From: Apoderus coryli
Lineage: Eukaryota > Arthropoda > Insecta > Coleoptera > Attelabidae
Assembly (NCBI GenBank): GCA_911728435.2
Contig: OU452204.1
Location: 1,798,001-1,862,000 of the forward strand
Length of the DNA stretch: 64,000 bases
Reading direction: 5' to 3'
In this document: piece after piece, positions 9,518 to 20,615 of the stretch
Numbering within the stretch: the stretch's first letter is position 1
How the letters are laid out: every line of letters starts with the position of its first letter
Made by a program: the position numbers and the translations under genes
The notes under the pieces: generated by a model
What the model was told of the DNA's origin: nothing
The model's input: only the letters and a program-made list of their open reading frames with translations
Database searches by the model: none

Positions 9518-12349
9518 ATGACTCAAAACTTGCAGTGTGTTTATCAGAATGTTAGGGGTCTTAATACTAAAATTGATATATTTTTTTCATCCGTCAGTGA
9601 TCTGCATTTCGATATCGTGGCACTCACAGAAACTTGGCTTCATTCCGACGTTGGTGATGGTGAGATTTTTCCAAGTAATTACCAGGTGTTCCGAAAAGAC
9701 CGAAACTTTGTCACTACTGGTTTAACCACTGGTGGGGGTGTTTTATTGGCAATTCGTAACGAAATAAAGACTAAACTCATAAACACAAATATTTTAGCTA
9801 CTGAATTTCCATATATTGACTTTTTAGCATGTAAGTGTTTTATATCTCATATATCTTTTTGTATTTTAGTTGTTTATATACCTCCAAAAGTGCATTTCGA
9901 TGTCTTGGAATTGTTTCTTGAGTCGCTTGTTCAATTTGAAGTATTTCATAATGAAAAAATTTTATTTTTAGGGGATTTTAACGTAGGTTTGTTTTCGAGA
10001 AATGATATGAGCGATCGAGGAACGTTGATTTTAAGAAATTTTATCGATTTTTTTGAAATGTCTCAGTACAATGCTATTTGCAATATTGATGATCGCCTTC
10101 TTGACCTAGTTATTTCTAATGTTTTATGTCATGTTATTCGTAATAATTGTCCTTTAGTTGAAGAGGATTATTTTCATCCATGTTTGATTGTTAGCGTTTC
10201 ATTGCTCTCAGGTAAGCGACAAAAACGTTTTACTAGTAATGCAAATAATCCATCATATAACTTTAAAAAAGCAAATTTTCATGCTTTGTATAACGCGGTG
10301 TTGGATGCGGACTGGTCGGAGTTACGACATATTCCTAATGTTGATACATGTGTTTCTAGGTTCTATAGCATCTTGAATGCGATTAATGAGTGTAATGTTC
10401 CTAAGTGTATGGTATTCAGGCGTAGTTTTCCTTCCTGGTACACATCGAATATAATTGCAAATATCAAGAAAAAAGAAAAAATATTTAATAAGTTCAAGAA
10501 GACTCATAGTGAGGTTTTGTACCAACAATTTGCAACTCTTAGATCTAGATTAAAATTAGATATAAAAACTGCGTATACGTCATATATTAGTAATGTGGAA
10601 AACAGTATAAAACATAATCCTAAAGAGTTTTGGAGGTTTTTTCACTGTAAACATAAGTCTACACGATTGCCGGGTGTTATGACTTTTGGGGACGATGAAT
10701 ATAGTGATCCGCAGGGCATTGTCGATGCATTCGGAACCTTTTTCCAGGGTGTATTTATTAACTCCTCGAACGCGGATTCTGGTCATGATTGTCCTTATGT
10801 TGATTCGTTTTCGATTGAATCGGTTACTGAGGATGAAGTATTAAAAGCATGCAGAAGGCTCAGTAACAGGATAACATCAGGTCCGGATGGTCTTCCATCT
10901 TTCTTTGTAAAAGACTGTATGCCGGTTCTGGTTGGGCCGCTGTGCTTAATATTTAACTTGGCCCTTGAAAATAAGGTATTTCCGCAGGAGTGGAAGAGGT
11001 CTAAGGTTGTTCCTATTCTGAAGTCGGGTGACAGATCTGTGATTGATAACTATCGCCCGATTTCCATTCTGTCGAATTTTGCAAAAATTTTTGAGTCTGT
11101 ACTATATGATCGTATTTATAGTTTTGTTAGAAATCAGATTTCCACTGTCCAACATGGTTTCTTTTCCCATAGATCTACTGTGTCTAATCTAGCAGTTCTT
11201 TCTGAAAATGTTTCTGAGGTTTTAGATCGTGGAGGCCAAATTGATGTAATATATACAGATTTCACTAAGGCATTTGACAGAATGGATCACGGCATTTTGA
11301 TGCGAAAATTTGACCAGTTTGGTTTTGTTTTAAACCTAAAATTGTTTCTTCAGTCATACTTGCAAAATAGACCTCAGTATGTTTCTCACAATGGCTACCA
11401 GTCACATACATATACAGCTTCTTCAGGAGTGCCTCAGGGATCGAACCTTGGACCCCTCTTTTTTATGTTATTTATCAATGACCTGGAGAATGGAATGAAT
11501 TGTGATCGGCTGATGTTTGCGGATGATCTTAAATTGTACAGTTCTATTGATAGTATCGTTGACTGTGCTAACCTACAGATCAATTTGGGGCTGGTGCATC
11601 AATGGTGCGTACTAAATAAACTTTCCCTTAATCCGTCGAAGTGCAAATATATCAGTTTTACGCGCAAGAGGGTGATCATTGATTACGTTTATTCCATTGA
11701 TCAGGTGCAAATCTCACGATGTGAATCTATCACTGATTTAGGAATTATATTTGATTCGAAATTTACGTTTGCTGAGCATATCAATTATAAGACACTGGAG
11801 GCAGGTAGGACATACGGTTTTCTGGTTAGAAATTGCAGGGGATTTAGAAACACAGATACCCTTAAAACGCTGTACTTTAGCTACGTGCGCTCTAAACTGG
11901 AATATGGGTCACTGATATGGTATCCATATTATATGACACATCAAAATACGGTCGAAAAAGTGCAACGTAGATTTTTGAAGTACTTAATGTATAAAGAGGA
12001 TGGTCATTATCCTCCAAGGGGTACTGACTACCAATTAATGACGGATCGATTTGAGATACCAAGTCTTGAACTTAGAAGGAAAATAAATTCTTTGCGATTT
12101 CTTTACAATTTAGTTCACTCCAATATAGATTGTTCCCACTTGCTTTCAAGAATTAATTTCAACGTTCCAAGGCAGCATATAAGGTCCAGTACAACATTTT
12201 ATTGTGGTTATGCTAGGACGAATCTTATGTTGAGATCTCCTATTTCTATTTGTACCAGAAACTACAATCTTATGTGTAAATATTGTGATATTTTTTCTTG
12301 TAGTGTTAAAGAAATTATGGATTGTGCCATGTCTCATGTTACTGATTAG
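9518..12349 (+). CDS. LINE 1 ORF2: endonuclease-reverse transcriptase, 943 aa
   Basis: The N-terminal AP-like endonuclease has QNVRGLNTK, LTETWL and LGDFNVG; the usual SDH box appears as EDYFHPCLIV. The reverse transcriptase has NYRPISIL, TDFTKAFDRMDH (motif A), GVPQGSNLGPLFF (motif B) and LMFADDLKLY (motif C). The C-terminus has a conserved post-RT region (YVRSKLEYGSLIWYPY, VEKVQRRFLKYL) with no RNase H. Complete length without stops implies the element could still retrotranspose. The enzyme nicks target DNA and reverse-transcribes the LINE RNA in place. Confidence 0.93.
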   Translation: MTQNLQCVYQNVRGLNTKIDIFFSSVSDLHFDIVALTETWLHSDVGDGEIFPSNYQVFRKDRNFVTTGLTTGGGVLLAIRNEIKTKLINTNILATEFPYIDFLACKCFISHISFCILVVYIPPKVHFDVLELFLESLVQFEVFHNEKILFLGDFNVGLFSRNDMSDRGTLILRNFIDFFEMSQYNAICNIDDRLLDLVISNVLCHVIRNNCPLVEEDYFHPCLIVSVSLLSGKRQKRFTSNANNPSYNFKKANFHALYNAVLDADWSELRHIPNVDTCVSRFYSILNAINECNVPKCMVFRRSFPSWYTSNIIANIKKKEKIFNKFKKTHSEVLYQQFATLRSRLKLDIKTAYTSYISNVENSIKHNPKEFWRFFHCKHKSTRLPGVMTFGDDEYSDPQGIVDAFGTFFQGVFINSSNADSGHDCPYVDSFSIESVTEDEVLKACRRLSNRITSGPDGLPSFFVKDCMPVLVGPLCLIFNLALENKVFPQEWKRSKVVPILKSGDRSVIDNYRPISILSNFAKIFESVLYDRIYSFVRNQISTVQHGFFSHRSTVSNLAVLSENVSEVLDRGGQIDVIYTDFTKAFDRMDHGILMRKFDQFGFVLNLKLFLQSYLQNRPQYVSHNGYQSHTYTASSGVPQGSNLGPLFFMLFINDLENGMNCDRLMFADDLKLYSSIDSIVDCANLQINLGLVHQWCVLNKLSLNPSKCKYISFTRKRVIIDYVYSIDQVQISRCESITDLGIIFDSKFTFAEHINYKTLEAGRTYGFLVRNCRGFRNTDTLKTLYFSYVRSKLEYGSLIWYPYYMTHQNTVEKVQRRFLKYLMYKEDGHYPPRGTDYQLMTDRFEIPSLELRRKINSLRFLYNLVHSNIDCSHLLSRINFNVPRQHIRSSTTFYCGYARTNLMLRSPISICTRNYNLMCKYCDIFSCSVKEIMDCAMSHVTD

Positions 12350-14045
12350 TATTACCATTAAGAGCTAGTTTTCTTTTTATTTTAATTTTTTATTTTAATT
12401 TAAGTTTATTTTTTTGTGGTTTCACCGTTTTGGAATTATTATTGTTTTGTCCTGTAATTGGCTTCGCTGTTGGACAATAAATGCTATTATTATTATTATT
12501 ATTATTATTATTATGTCCTTTTGGGAACAGTCAGCGCAGTTTATTTTTATAGCTTCTGCAAAAGAGGGAAATTGAGAAATTTGTCAACATTCTCTAAATT
12601 AATGAATTCACTAGATATTTAAGAAGTAAAATTCTTGTTGATAAATGATTTAATTTAATTCATTTTATAATTTCAAATAAATTAAAAAAACGTACCAACA
12701 ACTACGTCCTTAAGTAGACTATCGTTAAAAACTTTTTTGTTGAGACGTTTTCCATAAAAGCTGTAATGGCTGGCAATATCGTCACGAAGCAGTGTTTTTA
12801 ACACGTTGTTAGTTTTATTCGTCAAATCTCTCCCTCCTATACTTGCTAAGTAACTAGCCTGAAAAAAGTAACCTATACCTCATGATAGCATATAAAGATT
12901 TAAATCTTACCAATGCACTGAAATTGTCGTTGTTTTTTAAAAAATCTTCTAAGAGACAAATTTCTTCTTCGTTCGTGCACGGAAAGTTGATCGGTAAATT
13001 TTCAGGAAGGCTTCTCTTGGGTATTTTTTGATCCTTGCTTAAATTTTCCACAAGGCTTAATATTTGTTTATTTTGTTGTTTTATGTGAATGACTGTATCA
13101 AGCAATTTCTTTAAAATGTCTAATGTACAAAAAAAAAATACATAAATAAAAACAACCTAGGTAGGTATCTAAAATTATACGCATTTTACCATTATCTTTT
13201 AATTGGTCGCTTCTCACATTTATGTTCTGGTTTTCACTAAAAAGTGAACATATGGTTTCAGAGTCGTCAACAGTATTGAATCGTAGTTTAGGTGTAGACC
13301 GCGGTGTAGACTGCAGTAAAACTTCCTTTACCTTTGCTAAAACAGTATAGCAAAAAATAAATTAATTCAATAACCTTATAGAGCATAAGTAGTTAGGTAG
13401 ATATATATTTTTTAATTATAAGTCGTAGATAATAATAATTGACATTAAGTATAGATACCTGTAGATTTAAAATGTAGCTAATTAAATTCTCCCTACCTTT
13501 TACTGGATCTAAATTGGGTCTTTTTATTTTGCTTATTGTGGGCGAACATTCTACTTCTTCATCTGATTCGTTCAAATATCTTGCGGGACGCACTATTCGC
13601 CTCTGCATCGGTTTATAAAAAAGTTCATCTTCGTTATCACTTGGAAGTTCTGATGCTGAATTATATTCAAGCGCTTTTATTTTTTCTTTAGCCTTCAAAT
13701 AAGTATCTAAAAACACAACAAGAAAAAAATTAAACTTAGTAGGTAGTTTACTATTTCAAAACCCGGAAAACTTAATTAAATTAGTACAACACAACAAGTA
13801 TAGTAATGAAAAATTATTACGAGTAGTAGTAATTGCTGGTACCTACCGAATTCAAAATAACATTTATTAATTTCATATGTCTTCCAATCATACGAAGGTG
13901 ACAACAATTCTTTGGCCGCCTTATCCAATTCCCATTGATGTTTATACGGCGGCCAAAAACATCTTGTTTTTTGTGGTGTTAACCATGTTTTACTTATGAC
14001 GGCAATGCTTTCGTCGATTTTAAATTGTACACCAATATAAGGCAT

Positions 14046-15367
14046 TTAGCTTAAAAATTAAATCTTTAATTTTAATTAGTGGAGTAACCTTCAGATAACC
14101 TCTACAATTTAGACGCGCAATTTCACTTCAGAGCTTTATCACCATTATTTAAAAGAAATGGAAAATACGTAGCACCTCCAACCATGTTATAATATTGTAT
14201 TGCTCCAACCACCAAACCCGCAGTAAATAAAATACATTAAGTAAATATAAAATATAAAAACAAATGTAGGTATTCTCTATAAGAAACTTAACCACAAAAT
14301 TTGCGAATAAACAAGAACAAAACAACGCATGCCGACGAAACGTAAAACTTTATCAACCAGTGTTGCCAGATCGAATTATAGCCTGATTTTCTAAAAAATT
14401 TTAACAAATGTGGAGAGAACCATTGTCTTAAAGACAATGACAGAACTCTTGATAAAATACGATAATCTAAACTAAACGTAGCTCATTGGCAACAATGCGG
14501 ACTATAGAAAAGAAATGATAAATTTCAGCAATTTTGACTCAAATATTAGAGAAAGGTAATATAGTAGAATCGGTAATTCTAAATGTAGTAATAAATACTC
14601 GTTATGATTATCATATCATAAATGGCGGATGTATGTGATGTGTGATTTTTATGACACAAAAATGACGTGAAAAACACGTTTTATTTAAACGCAAAAAATG
14701 CCGTCATGAATATCACGTGATTAATTACGTCACTTTTTGGTCTATGACGTCGACGACGAGTTACGACCTTAAAAGAACGTCATTTTCACGTTAGTGTGTT
14801 AACTGGGTTATCATGTCATAGGCAAAACCAGGAGCAAATGTATGTTCATGCCAACGCAATTGTGACTCTTTGGATATACTTTGCCATCTTTTCTTATGTA
14901 AAAAATGTAATTAAATTTTGAATACCTATCTGTGCGTTAGTAAAAATTACTATGTATATAATTATGTATATAGGTAGGTAATATCAAAGATTAATGTCTT
15001 TGGTAATAGTGAAGACTATACCTCGGCAACACTGAGTATTAGTAAATGGTCAGCGTTGCCGGTTGTAACATAATAATTATTATTACAATTTTGCACTAAA
15101 TCTGGTACTAAATTTGTACTGTAAGATGAATTTAATGAATCTGTACTAGGATTTTTTATATACTAAATTGGCCAACAATTGACCTTTTTTTCTTGGTGAC
15201 GTAACATAATATGTTGTAAAATCTGAGCAGCTATAACATTATAATATTATGTTTAAGCATGTTATCGGCAACAGTGGATACGGTAAGAAAATCATAACTA
15301 TTTTTTCAAAACACAAAAAACAAAGTAGTAGTTGTCTTTATAAAGACAATGACCTCACCTATCTATA
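14046..15367. promoter_or_regulatory. Upstream region of the DUF4806 gene with CRE-like sites
   Basis: Noncoding, upstream of the minus-strand gene. At 14640-14800 several TGACG/CGTCA motifs cluster, including ATGACGTGAAA, TTACGTCACTT, TATGACGTCGACG and AACGTCATTTTCACG. These resemble CREB/ATF sites and could be the promoter of the cargo gene, which is an inference. The stretch is conserved at about 27515-28836 in copy 2, where one site is changed (G14749 to A). Confidence 0.3.
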
Positions 15368-15805
15368 GGGTTATTCTTTCGTAGTGATTGGTCTGAACAA
15401 GTGAGTGTGATTAAACTGAATGTGATTATACTGAACTGAATATTTGGCGAAACCGAAAGATCATCTTTTTTATGATTGTCTTTCACTTAACCTCGAAAAC
15501 AACCAAATCTGCTCTGAAAACTGGAAAATTATTTCTTCCATGATATTATTATCCATGTTTTAAACTTTTACAATTTATTGGTTTGATTCGAAATCATATG
15601 CCAATTATTATCTCTCAATACTTTTAGAGGTTGACTGTTAACTGAACGAACTAACCGGTACCTAGAGGTTGATCAGTAAGCGGCAACGGGGGTAGGAATT
15701 TTAATCAGTTTGTTAGAAGTGACCGATGTCGAAACAATACGCACAATCGTGAATGAACTGACAATTTTCAGATTGTTCACTTAGTTCAGTACGAAAGAAT
15801 AACCC
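15368..15805. mobile_element. 438-bp MITE nested in copy 1
   Basis: Perfect 16-bp terminal inverted repeats GGGTTATTCTTTCGTA (15368) and TACGAAAGAATAACCC (ending 15805), with further partial complementarity inside (GTGATT...GAACAAGTGAG against CACTTAGTTCA). I could not assign a clear target duplication. It is present at the same place in copy 2 (28837-29274), so it inserted before the two copies separated. Confidence 0.7.
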
Positions 15806-15929
15806 TTACATTATTAATGTTTAGGTATATATTTTATTTTAATAACTTAAGACGCCGTGTTGTTTTATGCAATAATTTCTTAAAATAAGGAGCTCAAGAA
15901 ATCTGCATTATTTAGGATAACGGACATGA

Positions 15930-17660
15930 ATGAAATTTTTTATTGAATCCGTATTGAAACCAATCGCATCGTGGAAATTCTTATTCAGCAATTCTATATT
16001 AAACGCAATTGAAATAAGCAGTTTTATGCCGCATAAAAACTAATTCAAACTGATAAAACCAAATTAAACATTTGATTTGGAATACCTTATTGAAACCAAT
16101 AAATTCCAATTAAAGAATTTCTTATTAATCCATATTGAAACCAATTCGTTCCATGGTAATTTTTATTCAGTACTTCCATATTAAACGCAATTGAAATAAG
16201 CAGTTTTATGCCGCAGAAAAGCTAATTCAAACTGATAAAACCAAATTAAACATTTGATTTAGAATACCTTATTGAAACCAATAAATTCCCAATAAAGAAT
16301 TTCTTATTAATCCATATTGAAACCAATTCGTTCCATGGTAATTTTTATTCAGTACTTCCATATTAAACGCAATTGAAATAAGCAGTTTTATGCCGCATAA
16401 AAACTAATTCAAACTGATAAAACCAAATTAAACATTTGATTTGGAATACCTTATTGAAACTAATAAATTCCAAATAAAGAATTTCTTATTAATCCATATT
16501 GAAACCAATTCGTTCCATGGTAATTTTAATTTAGTACTTCCATATTAAACGCAATTGAAATAAGCAGTTTTATGCCGCATAAAAACTAATTCAAACTGAT
16601 AAAACCAAATTAAACATTTGATTTGGAATACCTTATTGAAACCAATAAATTCCAAATAAAGAATTTCTTATTAATCCATATTGAAACCAATTCGTTCCAT
16701 GGTAATTTTTATTCAGTACTTCCATATTAAACGCAATTGAAATAAGCAGTTTTATGCCGCATAAAAACGAATTCAAACTGATAAAACCAAATTAAACATT
16801 TGATTTGGAATACCTTATTGAAACCAATAAATTCCAAATAAAGAATTTCTTATTAATCCATATTGAAACCAATTCGTTCCATGGTAATTTTTATTCAGTA
16901 CTTCCATATTAAACGCAATTGAAATAAGCAGTTTTATGCCGCATAAAAACTAATTCAAACTGATAAAACCAAATTAAACATTTGATTTGGAATACCTTAT
17001 TGAAACCAATAAATTCCAAATAAAGAATTTCTTATTAATCCATATTGAAACCAATTCGTTCCATGGTAATTTTTATTCAGTACTTCCATATTAAACGCAA
17101 TTGAAATAAGCAGTTTTATGCCGCATAAAAGCTAATTCAAACTGATAAAACCAAATTAAACATTTGATTTGGAATACCTTATTGAAACTAATAAATTCCA
17201 AATAAAGAATTTCTTATTAATCCATATTGAAACCAATTCGTTCCATGGTAATTTTTATTCAGTACTTCCATATTAAACGCAATTGAAATAAGCAGTTTTA
17301 TGCCGCATAAAAACGAATTCAAACTGATAAAACCAAATTAAACATTTGATTTGGAATACCTTATTGAAACCAATAAATTCCAAATAAAGAATTTCTTATT
17401 AATCCATATTGAAACCAATTCGTTCCATGGTAATTTTTATTCAGTACTTCCATATTAAACGCAATTGAAATAAGCAGTTTTATGCCGCATAAAAACTAAT
17501 TCAAACTGATAAAACCAAATTAAACATTTGATTTGGAATGCCTTATTGAAACCAACAATTCCCAAATAAAGAATTTCTTATTAATCCATATTGAAACCAA
17601 TTCGTTTTATGGTAATTTTTATTCAGTAATTCCATATTAAACACTATTCATTTTAACCTA
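15930..17660. repeat. Right subterminal satellite of copy 1, ~9 units of 182 bp
   Basis: The spacing between successive GTTTTATGCCGC motifs is 182 bp at every unit checked. Landmarks per unit are CTTATTAATCCATATTGAAA, CCATATTAAACGCAATTG, GATAAAACCAAATTAAAC and GGAATACCTTATTG. On the reverse strand each unit contains GCGTTTAATATGG and TTTAATTTGGTTTTAT, the same core as the left satellite. Units are more homogeneous than the left array. Confidence 0.93.
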
Positions 17661-18999
17661 TTAAATCCGTATAAAACCCACTTTGTTTTGAATCTGTAAT
17701 GCCATATTAGATCTAATCATATTTAAAACTTATAGAGACCAATACAATTCCATTGATGTGTTTTATATGTATATCCAAATAAACCCAAACCATATTGAAT
17801 CATATAAGATTACTATTAAAATAACATAGAGCTTGTCAAAGCCAGATTAAAACCTACATTCACTTATAGATACTTATAGATCCAGATCAAGTTTTAATAT
17901 GATTCTATACGGTATTTTCAACAGGGTCATAACAATTTAATATTAATAATATCCAGAGATAGTTCATATCTCTGATAATATCGTAAACCCGTCACCAATA
18001 TTTCCCTAGAAAAGAAAGAAATATATATGACAACAAAAGGAAAACAACAGACAAGCCAAACATTTAAACCACAGTTCTAACCGTATTAAACTGTGTTTAG
18101 ATGTAGGATCTACGGCGCATGACATACATACAAACGACGATGTTTTATTTTATTGGTATCGAGATTTTTTTAAAAATGTCGATAATGACTAAGATTTGTT
18201 ATGCAGCTCTCTGTTTTCTGATCACAAACCTAAAAAATAAAACGACAGTTTTTTTGGTCTCTTGCATCTCTATTAGCTATGCCCGTCAAAGATTAAAGCA
18301 CTACAGAGCATATTTTTTTAGACTGTGGCTCTAATGTTAACTGTAAATTATTTAAATAATAATTTTGAATTTTTACTTATTAATAAGTATGTGTTACTTA
18401 CTTATCCATAATTAAAACACAATATATTAATAAATAAACGCAATCAATATAATATCACTAAAACACGTAGTTCCAATTTACCTGCCATGGGTAATTCCCC
18501 GAATATAGGTGTAATGTGTAATGACGTAATGTAAAGGTTATGAGATGCGACCACTGCAATATGTTCATGCCGACCATATTATAAGAATCCATGTTGAAGC
18601 TAACTGATTTGGAATATCTAATATTCTAATAATTTAGAAAGAGATAATATTTAGTAGGAAAATGTATAAAGTTTTAGATTTTGACAAGTCATTTTTTTCC
18701 AAATTTTAATTGAATTAGAAAGTAATAAAAAAGTAATAGAATCCATAAAAAGTAATAGATTCTATCAAATTAGACAAATGTCGTAATAACGTAATAGACG
18801 ATAGAAAAAGTAATAGATTTGTTACAATTGTAATAGCAATAACAACACTGTGTTGACGTACCTAATTGACATTTGCGCGGTGGGGACGCGACGTATTGCG
18901 AATTTTGCAACGGGTTAAGCCCATTGTCGCCAACTGTTGTTGTGGAATTGCAATGTTATACCACATAATTCATATGTAAAAGCTAGTAAAACTTGTCAA

Positions 19000-19254
19000 T
19001 TACATGGTTGAGAATAGAGTTGAGTAATAATTTATATCGTACGCATTGTTTGGGTATAGTTCGTGCACGTTCGACGAACGAACATTCTGACCTGTGGTGG
19101 AAATCCATCTCGGCTTGAACGAGATATTGGTGGTGTTGGTCAAGACAGGGGGTACCACTGTCCAACCGTCTTCCTGTTCTTTTCCGATTTGCCATTTTTC
19201 GTGCTTGACCACTTCTATTCTGGGTGTTGTTGAAGATTTTTGCTGGACGGCCAT
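19000..19254 (-). CDS. Unrecognised 84-aa ORF
   Basis: A minus-strand frame with a good start context (CAAAATGGCC), beginning MAVQQKSSTTPRIEVVKHEK and containing GWTVVPPVLTNTTNISFKPR. Composition is protein-like and polar, with no membrane segment and no known motif. It may be an exon or a small ORF of the unclassified repeat that fills this spacer. Support is only the open frame and start context. Confidence 0.2.
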   Translation of the reverse strand: MAVQQKSSTTPRIEVVKHEKWQIGKEQEDGWTVVPPVLTNTTNISFKPRWISTTGQNVRSSNVHELYPNNAYDINYYSTLFSTM

Positions 19255-20475
19255 TTTGTGCTAGTATTATAAAAATTATTTGGTAATAATTTTTAACCCA
19301 AAGTTGGGGAATATTTAGAGCCGTTTCGGTATTGGGACGTTTGAGAAACTGATGTTGATTGTTTTGATTGTGAGTTTGGAGTTCCCGTCTGCTCAGAGAG
19401 CAGGATTAAATAAATCTTCACCACCACGTGAGTAGTCAAATTTTCATACCAATTTTCTCATTACTTACGTTACATTTCTTTTAGCCCTTTATGGTAATTC
19501 TCTCTACTAATAACCGGAAGTAACTTTCGATCGATCTACCGATCAAGAAAACCCTCGCGAAGAGGTCAGTAATTTAATTTGTCAAGAAGCTTAGGTTTTA
19601 TCACTAAAAGTTTTTGCTTTTAGGGTTTTAGGTTTTAGTTTCAGTTTTAGGGTTTTTCTTGCTAGTACCTAGCTCATTTGGCTCTACCAGTCCACCCCGT
19701 TACGTTGCACCGTGATTCCTGCGTTATACCGAGCCGTTGTGTTGTTGACATGGTACTGGTAATGGTATTATTAAAGAATGGTTTTTTTTTTCTTCCGATA
19801 ATGTTTTTGGGCTCCGGACCGACAAGACAAAGAATTTGCCTAATGAAGGTTTGTCAGGGTGCTGCCAGACTGTAAGTCATTTTGTTTGAATATTTCATGG
19901 CCTTCAGCGTAGGAGTGTTATAAATTATAAAAGCTATTTAGTACTTAGTGTTTTAAATGATTTTCATATTGGTGATTTCCATGATGGCCTTCAGCCTTTT
20001 TCAGTGATGTCTTTATGATGATGTTAAATATTTAATCTGGCCTTCAGCCTGCGTGTTCACGATATTGAAAACTCTTGGCTATCTTTTACGTAGAGTCAGT
20101 TTGTGTTTATTTTGAACCTGCGTACTGGGTACCCAATTATTTAACGTTAAGTTATAACGACGCGTTGTAACTCTGCTGTGAGCTCTGCGTGCGCACGTCG
20201 GGTATTCAGGGGTGTCCGAAATTATTTGTGAACTGACTGACTTATTATAGTACTTGCGTAATTGTATACGGTTTTATACTATTTCGTTAAGCAGTTATGT
20301 AAATGCTAACTTAGTGTTAATTGTTACTATTTCTTCACGGAGAAGGAAGCTTTTCATATTACGGTTCATTTCTGGAACGCAGTAGTTTGTATAATTTAAG
20401 CGATTACGCATTCTTTCACTGAATATTATTTATCTCTTACTATGTATTTAAGCAGTGTTTATTTGATAACGAATT

Positions 20476-20615
20476 GCCGTTATTAACGGATCACCGATAT
20501 TGACTTGTTGATTGTTTACCGTTATTAGCTTGTTGAATGTTTTCCGTTATTAACGTGTTGAATAGCTACCGTTATTAACTTGTTGAATACTTACCGTAAT
20601 TAACTTGTTGAATTC
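20476..20615. repeat. Short tandem repeat, about five units of ~28 bp
   Basis: Variants of CCGTTATTAACTTGTTGAAT recur five times with short spacers of 6-8 bases. Degenerate, noncoding. Confidence 0.8.

Larger units (their letters stand above)
8159..12514 (+). mobile_element. Full-length non-LTR retrotransposon (LINE 1)
   Basis: Comparison with the uninterrupted copy 2 (26398/26399) defines the insertion to the base: 4356 bp, with a possible 3-bp duplication TAT (8156-8158, 12512-12514). It has a ~380-bp 5' leader, two open frames with a 47-bp gap, a short 3' UTR with CAATAAATGC, and a (TTA)n tail. The PHD-finger ORF1 plus EEP-RT ORF2 architecture and the simple-repeat tail fit the CR1/L2/Jockey side of the non-LTR tree. 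Being intact and present in only one of two nearly identical host copies, it is young. Confidence 0.93.
8090..14045 (-). pseudogene. DUF4806-type gene of copy 1, six exons, last exon split by a LINE
   Basis: Exon 1 is 13847-14045 (MPYIGVQFKIDESIAVI..., with WPPYKHQWELDKAAKELL) and exon 2 is 13497-13706 (TYLKAKEKIKALEYNSASE). Exon 3 ends near 13192 and exon 4 spans about 12911-13121 (ILKKLLDTVIHIKQQNKQIL coiled coil). Exon 5, about 12700-12858, reads ASIGGRDLTNKTNNVLKTLL. Exon 6 is 12515-12555 plus 8090-8158 (INCADCSQKDIENIIKVWLK). All borders are GT/AG with matching phases. The exon 4-6 pattern (LP.NFP...EE...LE, GG.DL...V...L...Y...G, then a helical tail) is what I know as DUF4806, an insect family of unknown role often found with transposons. 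The LINE at 8159-12514 splits exon 6, so this copy cannot encode the native C-terminus. Confidence 0.75.
2402..17926 (-). mobile_element. Large TIR element, copy 1 (15.5 kb with LINE insertion)
   Basis: The left end reads CCCTGTTGAAAATGCC and the right end GGTATTTTCAACAGGG. The two ends match as inverted repeats over about 35 bp with five mismatches. TC flanks both ends (2400-2401, 17927-17928), a 2-bp target duplication. Without the LINE at 8159-12514 the element is 11169 bp. Order from the left: ~110-bp satellite, a 2.3-kb stretch with one possible small gene, a transposase-like ORF, a DUF4806 gene on the same minus strand, a nested MITE, then a ~182-bp satellite. A 2-bp duplication with C/G-rich ends fits the CMC/EnSpm group among known superfamilies, but no complete DDE domain is present, so the class is an inference. 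The second copy is at 21300-31395. Confidence 0.9.
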
